NCBI GenBank assembly: GCA_964484195.1 | Contig: CAZAER010000007.1 | Span: forward strand, 62,001-126,000 | Reading direction: 5' to 3' | Length of the DNA stretch: 64,000 nucleotides | DNA from: JALHOP01 sp964484195 | Lineage (GTDB): Bacteria > Myxococcota > XYA12-FULL-58-9 > JALHOP01 | Part shown: positions 43,169-54,317 of the stretch, piece after piece | Layout of the letters: each line of letters begins with the position of its first letter | Numbering within the stretch: position 1 is the first letter of the stretch | Notes under the pieces: model-generated | The model's input: only the letters and a program-made list of their open reading frames with translations | The model's database searches: none | Told to the model about the DNA's origin: nothing | Position numbers and translations under genes: made by a program

Positions 43169-43567
43169 ATGGGAAATGACGACGGCGATCGGCCGAAGAA
43201 GTCATGGCGGGAGATCGACCGTGCCCGCGAAAGCGGTCGGCGCGATGACGAGCGCGAGCGCGGCGGTAACCCACTCGGCAACGAGCGCTCGGCGGGGTAT
43301 CGCGCTTACAAATCGCAGCTCGACCGCCTCTTCGACGGCGCCGCCAAGCCGGTCGCCTCCAAGGAGGATGAGGAGGCCATCGCAAGGCAGCTCGATTCCA
43401 CCGACGAGGCGGTGGTGCTCGAAGCCTTGGCGAGCCTCGAGCGCCTTCTCGGCGAGGGAAAGCCCAAACGCGCTGCGGCGTTGAAGGCTCGGCTCAAGAC
43501 AGTGCAAGCGACTATCGACGACCCGACGATTCAGAAGAAAGCCCGCGCTTTGCTCGAACAATTGTGA
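43169..43567 (+). CDS. Small charged protein of unknown function
   Basis: A 132-residue soluble protein, highly charged at the N-terminus (RPKKSWREIDRARESGRRDD) and helical after residue 45 (AYKSQLDRLFDGAAKP, EEAIARQLDSTDEAVVLEAL, LARLLGE-like stretch, KARALLEQL end). It begins 9 bp after the MaoC-like gene and is probably co-transcribed. I recognise no family. Confidence 0.65.
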   Translation: MGNDDGDRPKKSWREIDRARESGRRDDERERGGNPLGNERSAGYRAYKSQLDRLFDGAAKPVASKEDEEAIARQLDSTDEAVVLEALASLERLLGEGKPKRAAALKARLKTVQATIDDPTIQKKARALLEQL

Positions 43568-43673
43568 AATCCCGTCGGTGCGTCGAAAGAAAATGCCTTC
43601 TGAATCCTCTGGACTTTCAACACATTCAGTGAGAATTGCACGGCAACTTTTGCCTACGAAGTAGGGGGAATTC

Positions 43674-43970
43674 ATGGCATCCGCCGACATGAGTCAGACG
43701 CTCCGCACGGCGCTCGAGCAGCTTCGTGAAGAGAAGCGCCGTATCGACAACGCCATCGTCGAGCTGGAGAACCTCGTGAACTCTCTTGCCGGTGTCCGCC
43801 GTCGCGGCCGCCCGCCGGGAAGTGGCAAGCGCGGTCCGGGCCGTCCGCCCAGCATCGGCGGTGGTGGTAAGCCGAAGCGCAAGGGCTGGAGCGCCGCCGC
43901 GCGCTCGGCTGCCGCGCAACGCATGAAGCGATATTGGGCTGAACGTCGCAAAGCAAAGGAAGGCAAGTAA
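43674..43970 (+). CDS. AT-hook DNA-binding protein
   Basis: A 98-residue very basic protein. Residues 1-40 form a coiled-coil helix (LRTALEQLREEKRRIDNAIV). Residues 42-60 carry two AT-hook cores (RGRPPGSG and PGRPPSIG). The C-terminus is a Lys/Arg/Ala-rich helix (SAAARSAAAQRMKRYWAERR). AT-hooks bind the minor groove of AT-rich DNA; in Myxococcota such proteins (for example CarD) act in gene regulation. AGGGGG lies before the ATG, and the upstream 107 bp are AT-richer than the surroundings. It is coupled to the next gene (TAATG). Confidence 0.8.
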   Translation: MASADMSQTLRTALEQLREEKRRIDNAIVELENLVNSLAGVRRRGRPPGSGKRGPGRPPSIGGGGKPKRKGWSAAARSAAAQRMKRYWAERRKAKEGK

Positions 43971-44158
43971 TGGCTACGGATCGTGAAGCGCTGGTGAAGA
44001 AGGCGCAGGGTTTGAAGGGTAAGGCGAAGAAGGCGCGTGGCGAGGACAAGAAGGCCATGGCCAAGGCGTTCCGTAACGGCGCCCGCCGCTTGGCCCGCAA
44101 GATCAAGCAAATGCCGAAGCCGGCTCCGGCCGCGGCTGCCGAAGCTCCCGCGAGCTGA
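43970..44158 (+). CDS. Small Lys/Ala-rich basic protein
   Basis: A 62-residue protein, nearly all helix and strongly basic (DREALVKKAQGLKGKAKKARG, NGARRLARKIKQMP) with an Ala/Pro tail. It has the composition of histone-H1-like or nucleoid-associated proteins. The ATG shares one base with the stop of the AT-hook gene (TAATG), so the two are very likely made together and may act on the same DNA. Confidence 0.7.
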   Translation: MATDREALVKKAQGLKGKAKKARGEDKKAMAKAFRNGARRLARKIKQMPKPAPAAAAEAPAS

Positions 44159-44190
44159 TAACGGCGAACGGGGGGCGCGGCGCTCGCGCG

Positions 44191-45246
44191 TCAGCGCCCC
44201 TTCGGTGAGTTGCGAGCCTTCTGCCGAACCGCCCTTTCCATGCTCTTGGCGGCGCGCTTGCTCTCGGCGGCTGCCCTCGGGTCTTCGCGGCGCTGGTTGG
44301 CGGCGATTTCCTTGTGCAGCTTGACGTACGCGGCGAAGCGCTCGGCGTCGAGACGTCCCTCGTCGACCGCGGTCTGCACCGCACAGCCGGCGTCGCCCAG
44401 GTGCGCGCAATCACCGAAGCGGCAGTGCTGCGCCAAGTCGGCGATATCCGCGAAAGCGGTCTCGAGGCCGTCTTCGGCGTCCATGACCCCGAGCTCGCGC
44501 ATGCCTGGCGTGTCGATGAGGATGGCGCCATTGGCGAGCACGAAGAGCTCGCGCCGAGTCGTGGTGTGACGACCGCGCTCTCCGGCGATGAGGCCGGCGG
44601 TCGCCTGCGCTTCACGTCCGAGCAGACGATTCACTAGGGACGACTTGCCGACGCCCGATGATCCGACGAGGGCGGCAGTCGTCCGCGGCCGCAGATGATC
44701 GAGCAAGACATCGGCGCCGCTCGTGTCCCTGGCGATGGTGGCAACCACCTTCGCGCCGGTGGTGACGTGCTCGATCTCGCGAACGAGCGCCTGCAGATCG
44801 GTCGCGAGGTCGGCCTTGTTGAGCACCACGACGGGGGAGGCGCCACCTTCCCAGACGGTGGTCAGATAACGCTCGAGCCGCCGCGGATTCACGTCCTCTC
44901 CGACTGCCGTGACGATGAAGACGGTGTCGAGGTTCGCGGCAATGATTTGGGCTTCGGCGCGCTTGCCGACGGCACGGCGCACGAGCTGGGTGCGGCGGGG
45001 GAGGAGCGCGTTGATGGTGGCGCGCTCGTCGCCATCGCGGACGAGCACCCAATCACCGATGACCGGCCGCGACAGCTTGTCGTCGCGAAGCTTGCCGGTG
45101 AGATGACCGAGCTTCGCGTTGCAGCCGGCAAGCCACATCTCGGCTTTGCCGTCAGCGATGACACGCGCCGGCACGAGGTCCGGATGGTTCGCGTCCTTCA
45201 CCGCTTGGGCGAAGTGCGCGTCGAATCCGAGCTCCTCGAGAGTCAG
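44191..45246 (-). CDS. rsgA: Ribosome small-subunit GTPase RsgA, probable CTG start
   Basis: A circularly permuted GTPase that assists maturation of the 30S subunit. Order: OB-fold, G4 (VVVLNKADLATDL), G1 (GSSGVGKSSLVN), G3 (LIDTPGMRELGV) and a zinc-binding knuckle (HCRFGDCAHLGDAGCAV). The first ordinary start codon (GTG at 45201) would cut off conserved N-terminal residues: the in-frame sequence upstream reads LTLEELGFDAHFAQAV, a normal RsgA beginning. The next upstream frame stop is close, and the only candidate start is CTG at 45246, which overlaps the bfr stop (CTGA) just as GTGA and ATGA overlaps do elsewhere here, with AAGG seven bases before it. Product 351 residues. The GTG start at 45201 is the conservative alternative. 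Confidence 0.9.
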   Translation of the reverse strand: MTLEELGFDAHFAQAVKDANHPDLVPARVIADGKAEMWLAGCNAKLGHLTGKLRDDKLSRPVIGDWVLVRDGDERATINALLPRRTQLVRRAVGKRAEAQIIAANLDTVFIVTAVGEDVNPRRLERYLTTVWEGGASPVVVLNKADLATDLQALVREIEHVTTGAKVVATIARDTSGADVLLDHLRPRTTAALVGSSGVGKSSLVNRLLGREAQATAGLIAGERGRHTTTRRELFVLANGAILIDTPGMRELGVMDAEDGLETAFADIADLAQHCRFGDCAHLGDAGCAVQTAVDEGRLDAERFAAYVKLHKEIAANQRREDPRAAAESKRAAKSMERAVRQKARNSPKGR

Positions 45247-45728
45247 TCGTCAGCCTTGTGGATCTGCTGAGCGAGATAATTCTGCTCGCCGACCTGCTTC
45301 ACCAGCTCGATCTGCGCCTCGAGCCAGTCGATGTGCTCTTCCTCGGAGTGCAGGATCTTCTCGAGCAGGTCGCGGCTACCGTGATCGTTCTCTTCACCGC
45401 AGGTCTTGATGCCGGCCTGCAGGCGGTCGATGGCCGCGTACTCGAGCGCGAGGTCGGAGCGGAATTGCTCGACGACGGTCTCGCCAATGTTGAGCTTGTT
45501 CAGCTTCTGCAAGTTGGGAATGCCGTTCAAGTAGAGCACGCGCTCCATGAGCCACTCGGCGTGCTTCATCTCGTCGATCGATTCCTTGCGGATGTACTTA
45601 TAGAGGTACTCGTAGCCCCAGTTGCGGCACATCTCGGCGTGCAAGAAGTACTGATTGATCGCGGTGAGCTCACCGGTCAGCACGTCGTTGAGCAAGTCGA
45701 TCACTTTCTTGTTCGTATCGCGGGCCAT
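45243..45728 (-). CDS. bfr: Bacterioferritin
   Basis: Iron-storage ferritin with haem, 161 residues. The diiron ligands are all present: Glu20, Glu53, His56, Glu96, Glu129 and His132 (numbers two higher than in E. coli), with Tyr27 nearby and the haem ligand Met54 in DEMKHAEW. ATG at 45728. A Fur-like palindrome lies 97 bp upstream (45825-45843). It is followed by rsgA, whose apparent start overlaps the bfr stop. bfd lies just upstream on the same strand. Confidence 0.95.
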   Translation of the reverse strand: MARDTNKKVIDLLNDVLTGELTAINQYFLHAEMCRNWGYEYLYKYIRKESIDEMKHAEWLMERVLYLNGIPNLQKLNKLNIGETVVEQFRSDLALEYAAIDRLQAGIKTCGEENDHGSRDLLEKILHSEEEHIDWLEAQIELVKQVGEQNYLAQQIHKADD

Positions 45729-45824
45729 GTGCCTCTCTCCTCATGAACGCCGCGACGTGGATAGCGGAGCTCGCCGCATTCAGCAAGCGGTGAGGGCTGC
45801 TAAGTTGGCGCAAATAAAGAGAAA

Positions 45825-45843
45825 GCGAATGAGAACCATTCGC
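45825..45843. promoter_or_regulatory. Fur-like operator upstream of bfr
   Basis: Perfect inverted repeat GCGAATG-AGAAC-CATTCGC. The core AATGAGAACCATT resembles the iron-regulator (Fur) box AATGATAATCATT. Its right half TGAGAACnnTTCGC is shared with the site before bfd. Position before an iron-storage gene supports iron control; binding is inferred. Confidence 0.55.
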
Positions 45844-45877
45844 GAGAAGCCCGTCTTCTCCGCTACGGCGGACGCGC

Positions 45878-46129
45878 TCAGGCGGCAGTGAGAGGAGCAG
45901 CGGTCAGCGCCGCGTCGCCCCCGGCAGACTTTGCTGGCTTGCGCCCCTGCAGCAGCTCGATCGCGGGACAGCCTCCGCAGGCGATGCGCTCTTTGATCTG
46001 GCAGTGGCAGGCACCACAACCCATGCCCGCACCGGACATGAGCCCGACCTCTTCGACGGTCTTGGCCCCAGCGTCGACACAGCTGTCGACCGCTCGCTCT
46101 GAAACACCGTGGCAGAGGCAGACGATCAT
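45878..46129 (-). CDS. bfd: Bacterioferritin-associated ferredoxin (BFD)-like [2Fe-2S] protein
   Basis: An 83-residue protein with a BFD-type 2Fe-2S site: Cys4 and Cys6 (VCLCHGV) and Cys38 and Cys41 (GCGAC), followed by a Cys-rich helix (CQIKERIACGGCP). It donates electrons to bacterioferritin to release stored iron. Its extra C-terminal 25 residues are Ala-rich and not typical. ATG at 46129; frame upstream of it is unrelated. bfr follows downstream on the same strand after 150 bp. Confidence 0.9.
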   Translation of the reverse strand: MIVCLCHGVSERAVDSCVDAGAKTVEEVGLMSGAGMGCGACHCQIKERIACGGCPAIELLQGRKPAKSAGGDAALTAAPLTAA

Positions 46130-46148
46130 GGGGGGACTACGACCTTCC

Positions 46149-46190
46149 TGCGAACCGTTCTCAATTGCAGTGTGCTGCGAACGGTTCGCA
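46149..46190. promoter_or_regulatory. Long inverted repeat and iron-type motif upstream of bfd
   Basis: TGCGAACCGTT (46149-46159) and its exact complement AACGGTTCGCA (46180-46190) are 20 bp apart, 20 bp before the bfd start. On the minus strand the left arm reads TTGAGAACGGTTCGC, matching the TGAGAACnnTTCGC part of the bfr site. A shared repressor, probably an iron regulator, is inferred. Confidence 0.5.
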
Positions 46191-46339
46191 AAGTCAAGCG
46201 CATTTGGACGTAAACGGGTGCGGGCAGAAATGGCTATGAGGGCGTTCAAACGGGGTGGAATGGCCATTTTGGGGTCGAACGCCGTGTTCGTCGCGTGTCA
46301 CTCAGGGGCCGACCTCGTGTGGCGTCGCGCCGCGCCCGG

Positions 46340-46459
46340 GGTTTGGCACCGAGGGGGGAGGAGACCCGGGCGGCCCGCGCCCGGTATACCGCGTGAGCTC
46401 CTTCGGTCAGGCCTCCGTGTTGTCTTCGATAGCGGACGGTAATCCGCCCCGGGGCGGGT
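46340..46459 (-). repeat. Inverted copy of the HNH tail module
   Basis: Read on the minus strand this block has, in order, a GC-rich palindrome (CCCGCCCCGGGGCGGA), GTCCGCTATCGA-n-GACAAC, about 70 variable bases, and CCCCCTCGGTGCCAAACC. The same elements in the same order and with nearly the same spacing occur in plus orientation at 47659-47785. The first half lies inside the 3' end of the HNH gene; the second half extends beyond it. Confidence 0.65.
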
Positions 46460-47429
46460 GGCGGTTACGCGCTCGATGATGCGCATGGCAAAGCATGCGC
46501 AGATTGTCGGTCTCGGTGGGGCCACCCCCTGCCCACTCTTCGATGTGGTCGAATTGAAGCCAGCCGGTGCTTTCGCAACGATGGCCGTCATCTGCGACAT
46601 AGGTGCATTGGCAACCGTCACGCTCGGAAACTTCGCGTCGCGTCGCCCGCCCCGGGGCGCGTGATTCAGGCTTGGGCAGAACGGTCTTCGGCTTGTCGGT
46701 CTTGCCGTAACGACGCTTGTCGACCGCTTTGCGTAGCTCTTTGATCGCCTTGGCGATGACCTTCGCAGCGTCACCGTCGGGAATGCTGTGCCGCATGTGC
46801 TCCTGCAGCCAACGAAGGTCTTCGTACGTCTCGAGGTCGATACAGAGCTGCAGCTTGTAGTGCTGCGGGTCGAGCGGTCGTGGTCGCGGTGCACGCGGAA
46901 GCTCGGGAGCTGACGCCTGCGTTTGCGGTCGCGGCTCCTCTTGCGGCGCTTCCGCACGCGCCTTCACCATTTCTTCGAGCAGCGCCTGCCGGTGGTCGAC
47001 CTTCACCTCGAAGACGCGTGTCTCGACCAAAGGCTTCGGCTTCCATCCCACAACGAGAAGCTCAATCTGCTCGCGCGTCTTCCCGGCTGCCGCATTCAAG
47101 CGTTCTTCATAGTTGTCGGCATGGAGTACCGGGCTGAGAACCAACAGCCCACTGAGATGAACATCACCGTCCCGCAACATCTGCAGGGCGAGCGGATACT
47201 TCCGAACGAGGCGAGCAGCGGTTACGCGCTTGCCGGCTGCCTCTTGCGAGTACTTGAGTCGTGCAACGCAGTAGTTCGTGAGGCCGGCAAATCCCTTCCG
47301 GATATGCCACTCCCGCCGGTCAGCTTCCGCCAGATGCTCGACGACATCGGCAATGGCCATGCGCTCTCGACGAGCGGCACGTTGTAGGGACTGATCGAAC
47401 GCATCGTCTTTTAAGGCGGACAGCTTCAT
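46407..47429 (-). CDS. HNH endonuclease domain protein (DUF222-like)
   Basis: A 340-residue protein. The N-terminal 150 residues are helical (LQRAARRERMAIADVVEHLAEADRRE, AAGKRVTAARLVRKYPLAL, GDVHLSGLLVLSPVL), a Pro/Arg linker follows, and the C-terminus has an HNH nuclease: QCTYVADDGHRCESTGWLQFDHIEEWAGGGP, then DNLRMLCHAHHRARNR. Genes of this layout are often multicopy in actinobacteria and myxobacteria. It ends in PPRGGLPSAIEDNTEA, whose coding DNA is part of the module found inverted on the other side (47659-47785). A selfish or mobile nature is possible. Confidence 0.8.
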   Translation of the reverse strand: MKLSALKDDAFDQSLQRAARRERMAIADVVEHLAEADRREWHIRKGFAGLTNYCVARLKYSQEAAGKRVTAARLVRKYPLALQMLRDGDVHLSGLLVLSPVLHADNYEERLNAAAGKTREQIELLVVGWKPKPLVETRVFEVKVDHRQALLEEMVKARAEAPQEEPRPQTQASAPELPRAPRPRPLDPQHYKLQLCIDLETYEDLRWLQEHMRHSIPDGDAAKVIAKAIKELRKAVDKRRYGKTDKPKTVLPKPESRAPGRATRREVSERDGCQCTYVADDGHRCESTGWLQFDHIEEWAGGGPTETDNLRMLCHAHHRARNRHPPRGGLPSAIEDNTEA

Positions 47430-47658
47430 GCGTCGACAGTAACACGGGAATTTTAGGCCATTTGCAGCCCCGCCACGCGCCGCAAAACACCGCGGAGACG
47501 AAATCAACCCAAGCGTTTCGGGCAGCGCACCAGCGAGCGTGGCAAAGCCGGCAACGGCCATTCTCGACAGTCGAAGAAGCAGCCAAGCGATGTGTCCGCC
47601 AAAACAGTGTCAAACACATTCGACACGAACGACACGATGTCAGCGACGAAAAGTACGC

Positions 47659-47785
47659 GCCCGCCCCGGGGCGGACGCCAAGTCCGCTATCGACGACAAC
47701 GCGAAAAGGCGCTCGAAGAACCTCCGCCGCGAAGTCAGCGAAGCCACCCCCGGGGCCCCTCACCCCCCCCTCGGTGCCAAACCAC
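47659..47785 (+). repeat. Plus-strand copy of the HNH tail module
   Basis: Contains CCCGCCCCGGGGCGGA, then GTCCGCTATCGA-c-GACAAC, then about 70 bases later CCCCCCTCGGTGCCAAACC. This is the mirror image of 46340-46459, so the HNH gene lies between two inverted copies. The matching blocks are near-identical, and the spacing between them differs by only a few bases. Confidence 0.65.
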
Positions 47786-47857
47786 CGCGGCCGCGAAGAG
47801 CAACGAAGCCCTGGCTCGCGAGCGATGCGGCAACGCAACAAAATGGTTAGCGTCCCT
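47766..47857 (+). repeat. Direct repeat unit 1
   Basis: Begins CCCCCTCGGTGCCAAACCAC and ends TGGTTAGCGTCCC. It shares long identical blocks with 47891-47979, for example CGAAGAGCAACGAAGCCC and TCGCGAGCGATGCGGCA. Its minus strand could encode a short peptide but that is most likely chance. Confidence 0.75.
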
Positions 47858-47890
47858 GCTTTTCAGCGAAGTCCCCCGGATCCCCCCAAG

Positions 47891-47979
47891 CCCCCTCGGT
47901 GCCAAACCACCCCGGCCACGAAGAGCAACGAAGCCCGGGTTCGCGAGCGATGCGGCACACAGAAATGGTTCGCGTCCCC
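47891..47979 (+). repeat. Direct repeat unit 2, adjacent to dnaE2
   Basis: Second copy of the 47766-47857 unit with a few substitutions and a small gap, ending only 10 bp from the dnaE2 stop. The first 18 bases also occur inverted at 46340-46358. Confidence 0.75.
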
Positions 47980-47989
47980 ATGTTCTCCA

Positions 47990-51369
<3,380 letters not shown>

Positions 51370-51373
<4 letters not shown>

Positions 51374-52875
51374 TCGACCCGTCCTTGAGCGAACCACTGT
51401 CGCCGGCCGAGATCGAAGTAGACCCACAAAATCTCTTGGTTTTGCAGCTCGAGGAAATAGTAGTGGCGCTGCACCTCGCGCCGCCACCAGCCACCGGAGA
51501 CCACGAACGGACCATGCATGCTCGTGACCGCTCCGGCGGACGTGCCGAGTGGTTGCCAGCCGTCGTTGCGCAGGGCCCGTGGCGGGCTCGAGAGCGGTGC
51601 GACCCGCGGAAAGAAGCGCCGCACCAGCGGACGCCGATGCGTCTCATGGGCCACCATCGGCAGGTCGACGCCGAGCGTTGGTTCCCATGCGAACTGCGCC
51701 TCGGGGAGATGCGCCGGCTTTTGCACCGCGCGTACCACGGCGTCTTCACCGAGCTCGGCGCGCAGCCGGGCCAAGGCTCGACCCGCCGCGGCGACGTCAC
51801 GTCCTGCCGATTCGAAGAGCCCGAGCTGCTCGTTGGTAGCGGGCACCGACTCGGCGGTGAGCACGACGTCGGTCACTCCCGCAGGGAGATTCAAGGCTTC
51901 GAGCTTCAAGTGCGCGAGCTCGACGAGCTGCACGACGTCGAGGGTTGGAGTCGCCGGGCTCACCTTGCAATCGATGGCCTCGTGGCGCCGCCCGAGCTTC
52001 AAGCAAAGCGCCAGAGCAGCCAAGGCCTCGCCTCGCCGTGCCAGCGTGCGCAGCAGTGGATGCAAGCCGCTTTTCAGTGCGAAAGTGAGCCGTTCGAGAT
52101 CGCTCTCTGGATCGTCGAAGACCACGGTTTCGCTGGCAGGCTCGCGATAGGGGGTCTGGGTGAGTCGGGAGGAGCGGACGCGTGCGGCGTTTTGATGCAG
52201 ACGGAACGCCTCGAGCCCGAAACGCTCGCGCACTCCCGCCGCCGGCAGACGCACGAAGTCGCTCAACGTGATGACACCGAGCTTTTCGAGCGTGTCGCAG
52301 GTCGCTGGAATCAACGCCATGTCGCGGAGGCTGATGCTGTGCGCTACGGCGGACTCATCGGCGGCGCTTTCGAAGAACACGACGGACGTAGAACGGCCGC
52401 TCAAGGCGCGGCTCTTGGCCACGGCGCAGATGCACAGGCGGTCGAAGCCGACCGCGACTACGGCCTCGAGCTGACGCGTCACCGTCTGATGCACTGCGCG
52501 CGCCCAAGCTTCGAGCGAGTCGTAGAGATGATGCAGCCCCGACACGTCGAGCCAGAAGAGACCTGGCTCGTCGCTCGAAGCCTCGACCATTGGACTGAAA
52601 GCACGCAGCGCGGTGTGCAATGTCTCGACGCTCTCGGCGATGCGACTCTCGGCGACGATGCCGGCGCGCAGATCGGTGCAAAGCGATAGGGCGACTGCAT
52701 AGCGCATCCCCACGTGGATGCAGGAGCGCCGCGCGGCGCGATTGGCCCACATGACGACCCCGCGTGGTGAATCGTCATCGACCACGACGACGGGAACGTC
52801 ACGCCACCCAGGATTGTCGCGGAGCAAAAGCTGCAGCGGCAGCTCGGGGATGCTAACGCAGGCCAAGCGGTCCAC
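51370..52875 (-). CDS. imuB: ImuB, inactive Y-family polymerase-like protein
   Basis: A 501-residue DinB-like protein that links ImuA and DnaE2 to the sliding clamp. The N-terminal catalytic-type strand reads ACVSIPELPLQLLL, without the metal-binding Asp of true Y-polymerases, as is known for ImuB. The finger/thumb region includes LEKLGVITLSDFVRLPAAGVRERFG. The clamp-binding motif is QLGLF in TNEQLGLFESAG. I chose the GTG at 52875, where family sequence begins (VDRLACVSIPE); it overlaps the end of imuA by 23 bp. Confidence 0.93.
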
Positions 52876-53440
52876 GACATTCCTCGTGATGCGCCCAGCC
52901 TGGGCCGTGACGTTTGTCTTTGAGCATGAGCAGCTTCGTATCGGTGTGCTCACGTTGGGCTTCGGCGCGTAGCGACACGAGAGAGCCCAACGAATCGGTG
53001 CTCGCAGGTTTCTCGGTGAGGCAGGCGACGATGCTGCGATGTTTCTGCGCGAGGCTCGCGAGCCGTGACTGCGCCGCGAGAGGCAAGTGCGCGACCGCAT
53101 CTCCTATGTCGATGACGACGACGCCGAAGGCACCGCTGCGCAGCAATCGATCGGCGGCGCGCACGGCAAGACGCGTTTCGCTCACACGGATGACCGCGAG
53201 AGCAGACAGATCGACACCGTTATCGACGAGATCGGGAGGGAAGAAGAGGCGGTGAGTCGCCCCAATCCAGGCAGCGGGGGCGCCATCACGCTGCGCTGCG
53301 AGCACCAAGCCCACCGCCGTGGTGAGGACGCTCGAGCCGACATGGCTCGACAGCTCGATGAGGCGCCCGCTGAGCTGCTCGAAAGCAAAACGGGCTTCCG
53401 AGGGTGCTAGGGCACGGGCTCGAATCTCCTCGAAAGTCAT
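52853..53440 (-). CDS. imuA: ImuA-like RecA-related SOS mutagenesis protein
   Basis: A 195-residue protein in the position and size range of ImuA (RecA/SulA-like fold). Features: GRLIELSSHVGSSVLTTAVGLVLAA, AAWIGATHRLFFPPDLVDNGVDLSALAVI and RAADRLLRSGAFGVVVIDIGDAV. A clear Walker A is absent, as in other divergent ImuA members. A LexA-like box lies 38 bp before the ATG (53440). First gene of imuA-imuB-dnaE2. Confidence 0.88.
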   Translation of the reverse strand: MTFEEIRARALAPSEARFAFEQLSGRLIELSSHVGSSVLTTAVGLVLAAQRDGAPAAWIGATHRLFFPPDLVDNGVDLSALAVIRVSETRLAVRAADRLLRSGAFGVVVIDIGDAVAHLPLAAQSRLASLAQKHRSIVACLTEKPASTDSLGSLVSLRAEAQREHTDTKLLMLKDKRHGPGWAHHEECRGPLGLR

Positions 53441-53477
53441 GCTGCAGCGCCCCGGTAAGCCTATGAAACAGGGTACG

Positions 53478-53489
53478 GAACAAATGTTC
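53478..53489. promoter_or_regulatory. LexA (SOS) box before imuA
   Basis: GAACAAATGTTC, a perfect match to the GAAC-N4-GTTC type of LexA box, followed by AGG so that the right arm reads GTTCAGG. It is placed 38-49 bp upstream of imuA, where repression of an SOS-mutagenesis operon is expected. Binding is inferred. Confidence 0.7.
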
Positions 53490-53529
53490 AGGTGTCAAAG
53501 AAGATCGACCACGAGTAAACAGCCGCCCC

Positions 53530-54297
53530 ATGCAACTCGACTCCCTCAAGGTCATCGTCACCGGTGCCGCCCGCGGTATGGGCGCATACTTCGCAACTCA
53601 ACTCGCCAATGCCGGCGCCCAAGTCGCTGCCGGCGACATCGACGAGGCGGGTCTCAAGGCCCTGGCCGACTCCACGAAGAACGCCAAAGGCCGCGTCCAT
53701 GTGCGCAAGCTCGATGTGTCGCGCGAGGAAGACGTTGCGAGCTTCGTCGCATTCGCACGCGAGGCGATGGGCGGACTCAACGGCTTGATCAACAACGCCG
53801 GCATTCTTCGCGACGGCCTCCTCGTGAAGAAGGACCGCAATACCGGAGAGATCACCACGCTCTCGCGTGACCAGTGGCAAGCAGTCATCGACATCAACTT
53901 GAGCGGCGCGACCTTCATGGTGCGCGACGTCGTCGCGAGCATCGCGCGCAACGAGGCTGGTCCCGGCGTGGTCATCAACATGTCGTCGGTCGCGCGTCAC
54001 GGTAACCGTGGTCAATCCAACTACACCGCAGCCAAGGCCGCTTTGGCGGCCAACACCGTCACCTGGGCCCGCGAGTTCGCGCCCTTCAAGGTGCGTGTCG
54101 GTGCGATCGCTCCCGGCATGATCGAAACGCCCATGACGCAGGGCATGAATCAGAAGGCCCGCGACGCACTCGTCACCGCTGTCCCGGTCGGCCGCATCGG
54201 TGAGCCGCACGACATCTGGCTCGGGGTCAAATTCATCATGGAATGCGACTACTTCAATGGCCGAGTTCTGGACATCGATGGTGGCCTGCAGTTCTGA
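53530..54297 (+). CDS. FabG-like short-chain dehydrogenase/reductase
   Basis: A 255-residue classical SDR. Cofactor loop TGAARGMGAYFA, NNAG in GLINNAGILRDGLL, catalytic Ser-Tyr-Lys in MSSVARHGNRGQSNYTAAKAAL, and the C-terminal GRVLDIDGGLQF. The residue after the first strand (GDID) favours NAD(H) over NADP(H). It is probably a 3-hydroxyacyl or alcohol dehydrogenase; a specific substrate cannot be assigned. ATG at 53530, divergent from imuA across the SOS box. Confidence 0.9.
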   Translation: MQLDSLKVIVTGAARGMGAYFATQLANAGAQVAAGDIDEAGLKALADSTKNAKGRVHVRKLDVSREEDVASFVAFAREAMGGLNGLINNAGILRDGLLVKKDRNTGEITTLSRDQWQAVIDINLSGATFMVRDVVASIARNEAGPGVVINMSSVARHGNRGQSNYTAAKAALAANTVTWAREFAPFKVRVGAIAPGMIETPMTQGMNQKARDALVTAVPVGRIGEPHDIWLGVKFIMECDYFNGRVLDIDGGLQF

Positions 54298-54317
54298 GAC
54301 CGGGTAGCTTCTAAGGC

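Larger units (their letters stand above)
47430..47989. other. 560-bp non-coding, repeat-rich gap
   Basis: No credible gene. From 47659 it holds the plus-strand copy of the HNH tail module (47659-47785), including a stretch that would encode PGADAKSAIDDNAK, a relic of an HNH gene end (compare LPSAIEDNTEA in the intact gene). Two direct repeats of about 90 bp follow (47766-47857 and 47891-47979). The region before 47659 shows nothing I can name. It abuts the 3' end of dnaE2. Confidence 0.6.

Noticed and set aside
45830..45892. Possible 20-codon plus-strand peptide starting inside the bfr operator
   Set aside because: It begins within the Fur-like palindrome, has no ribosome-binding site and no recognisable product; the start is most likely a by-product of the AATGAG motif.
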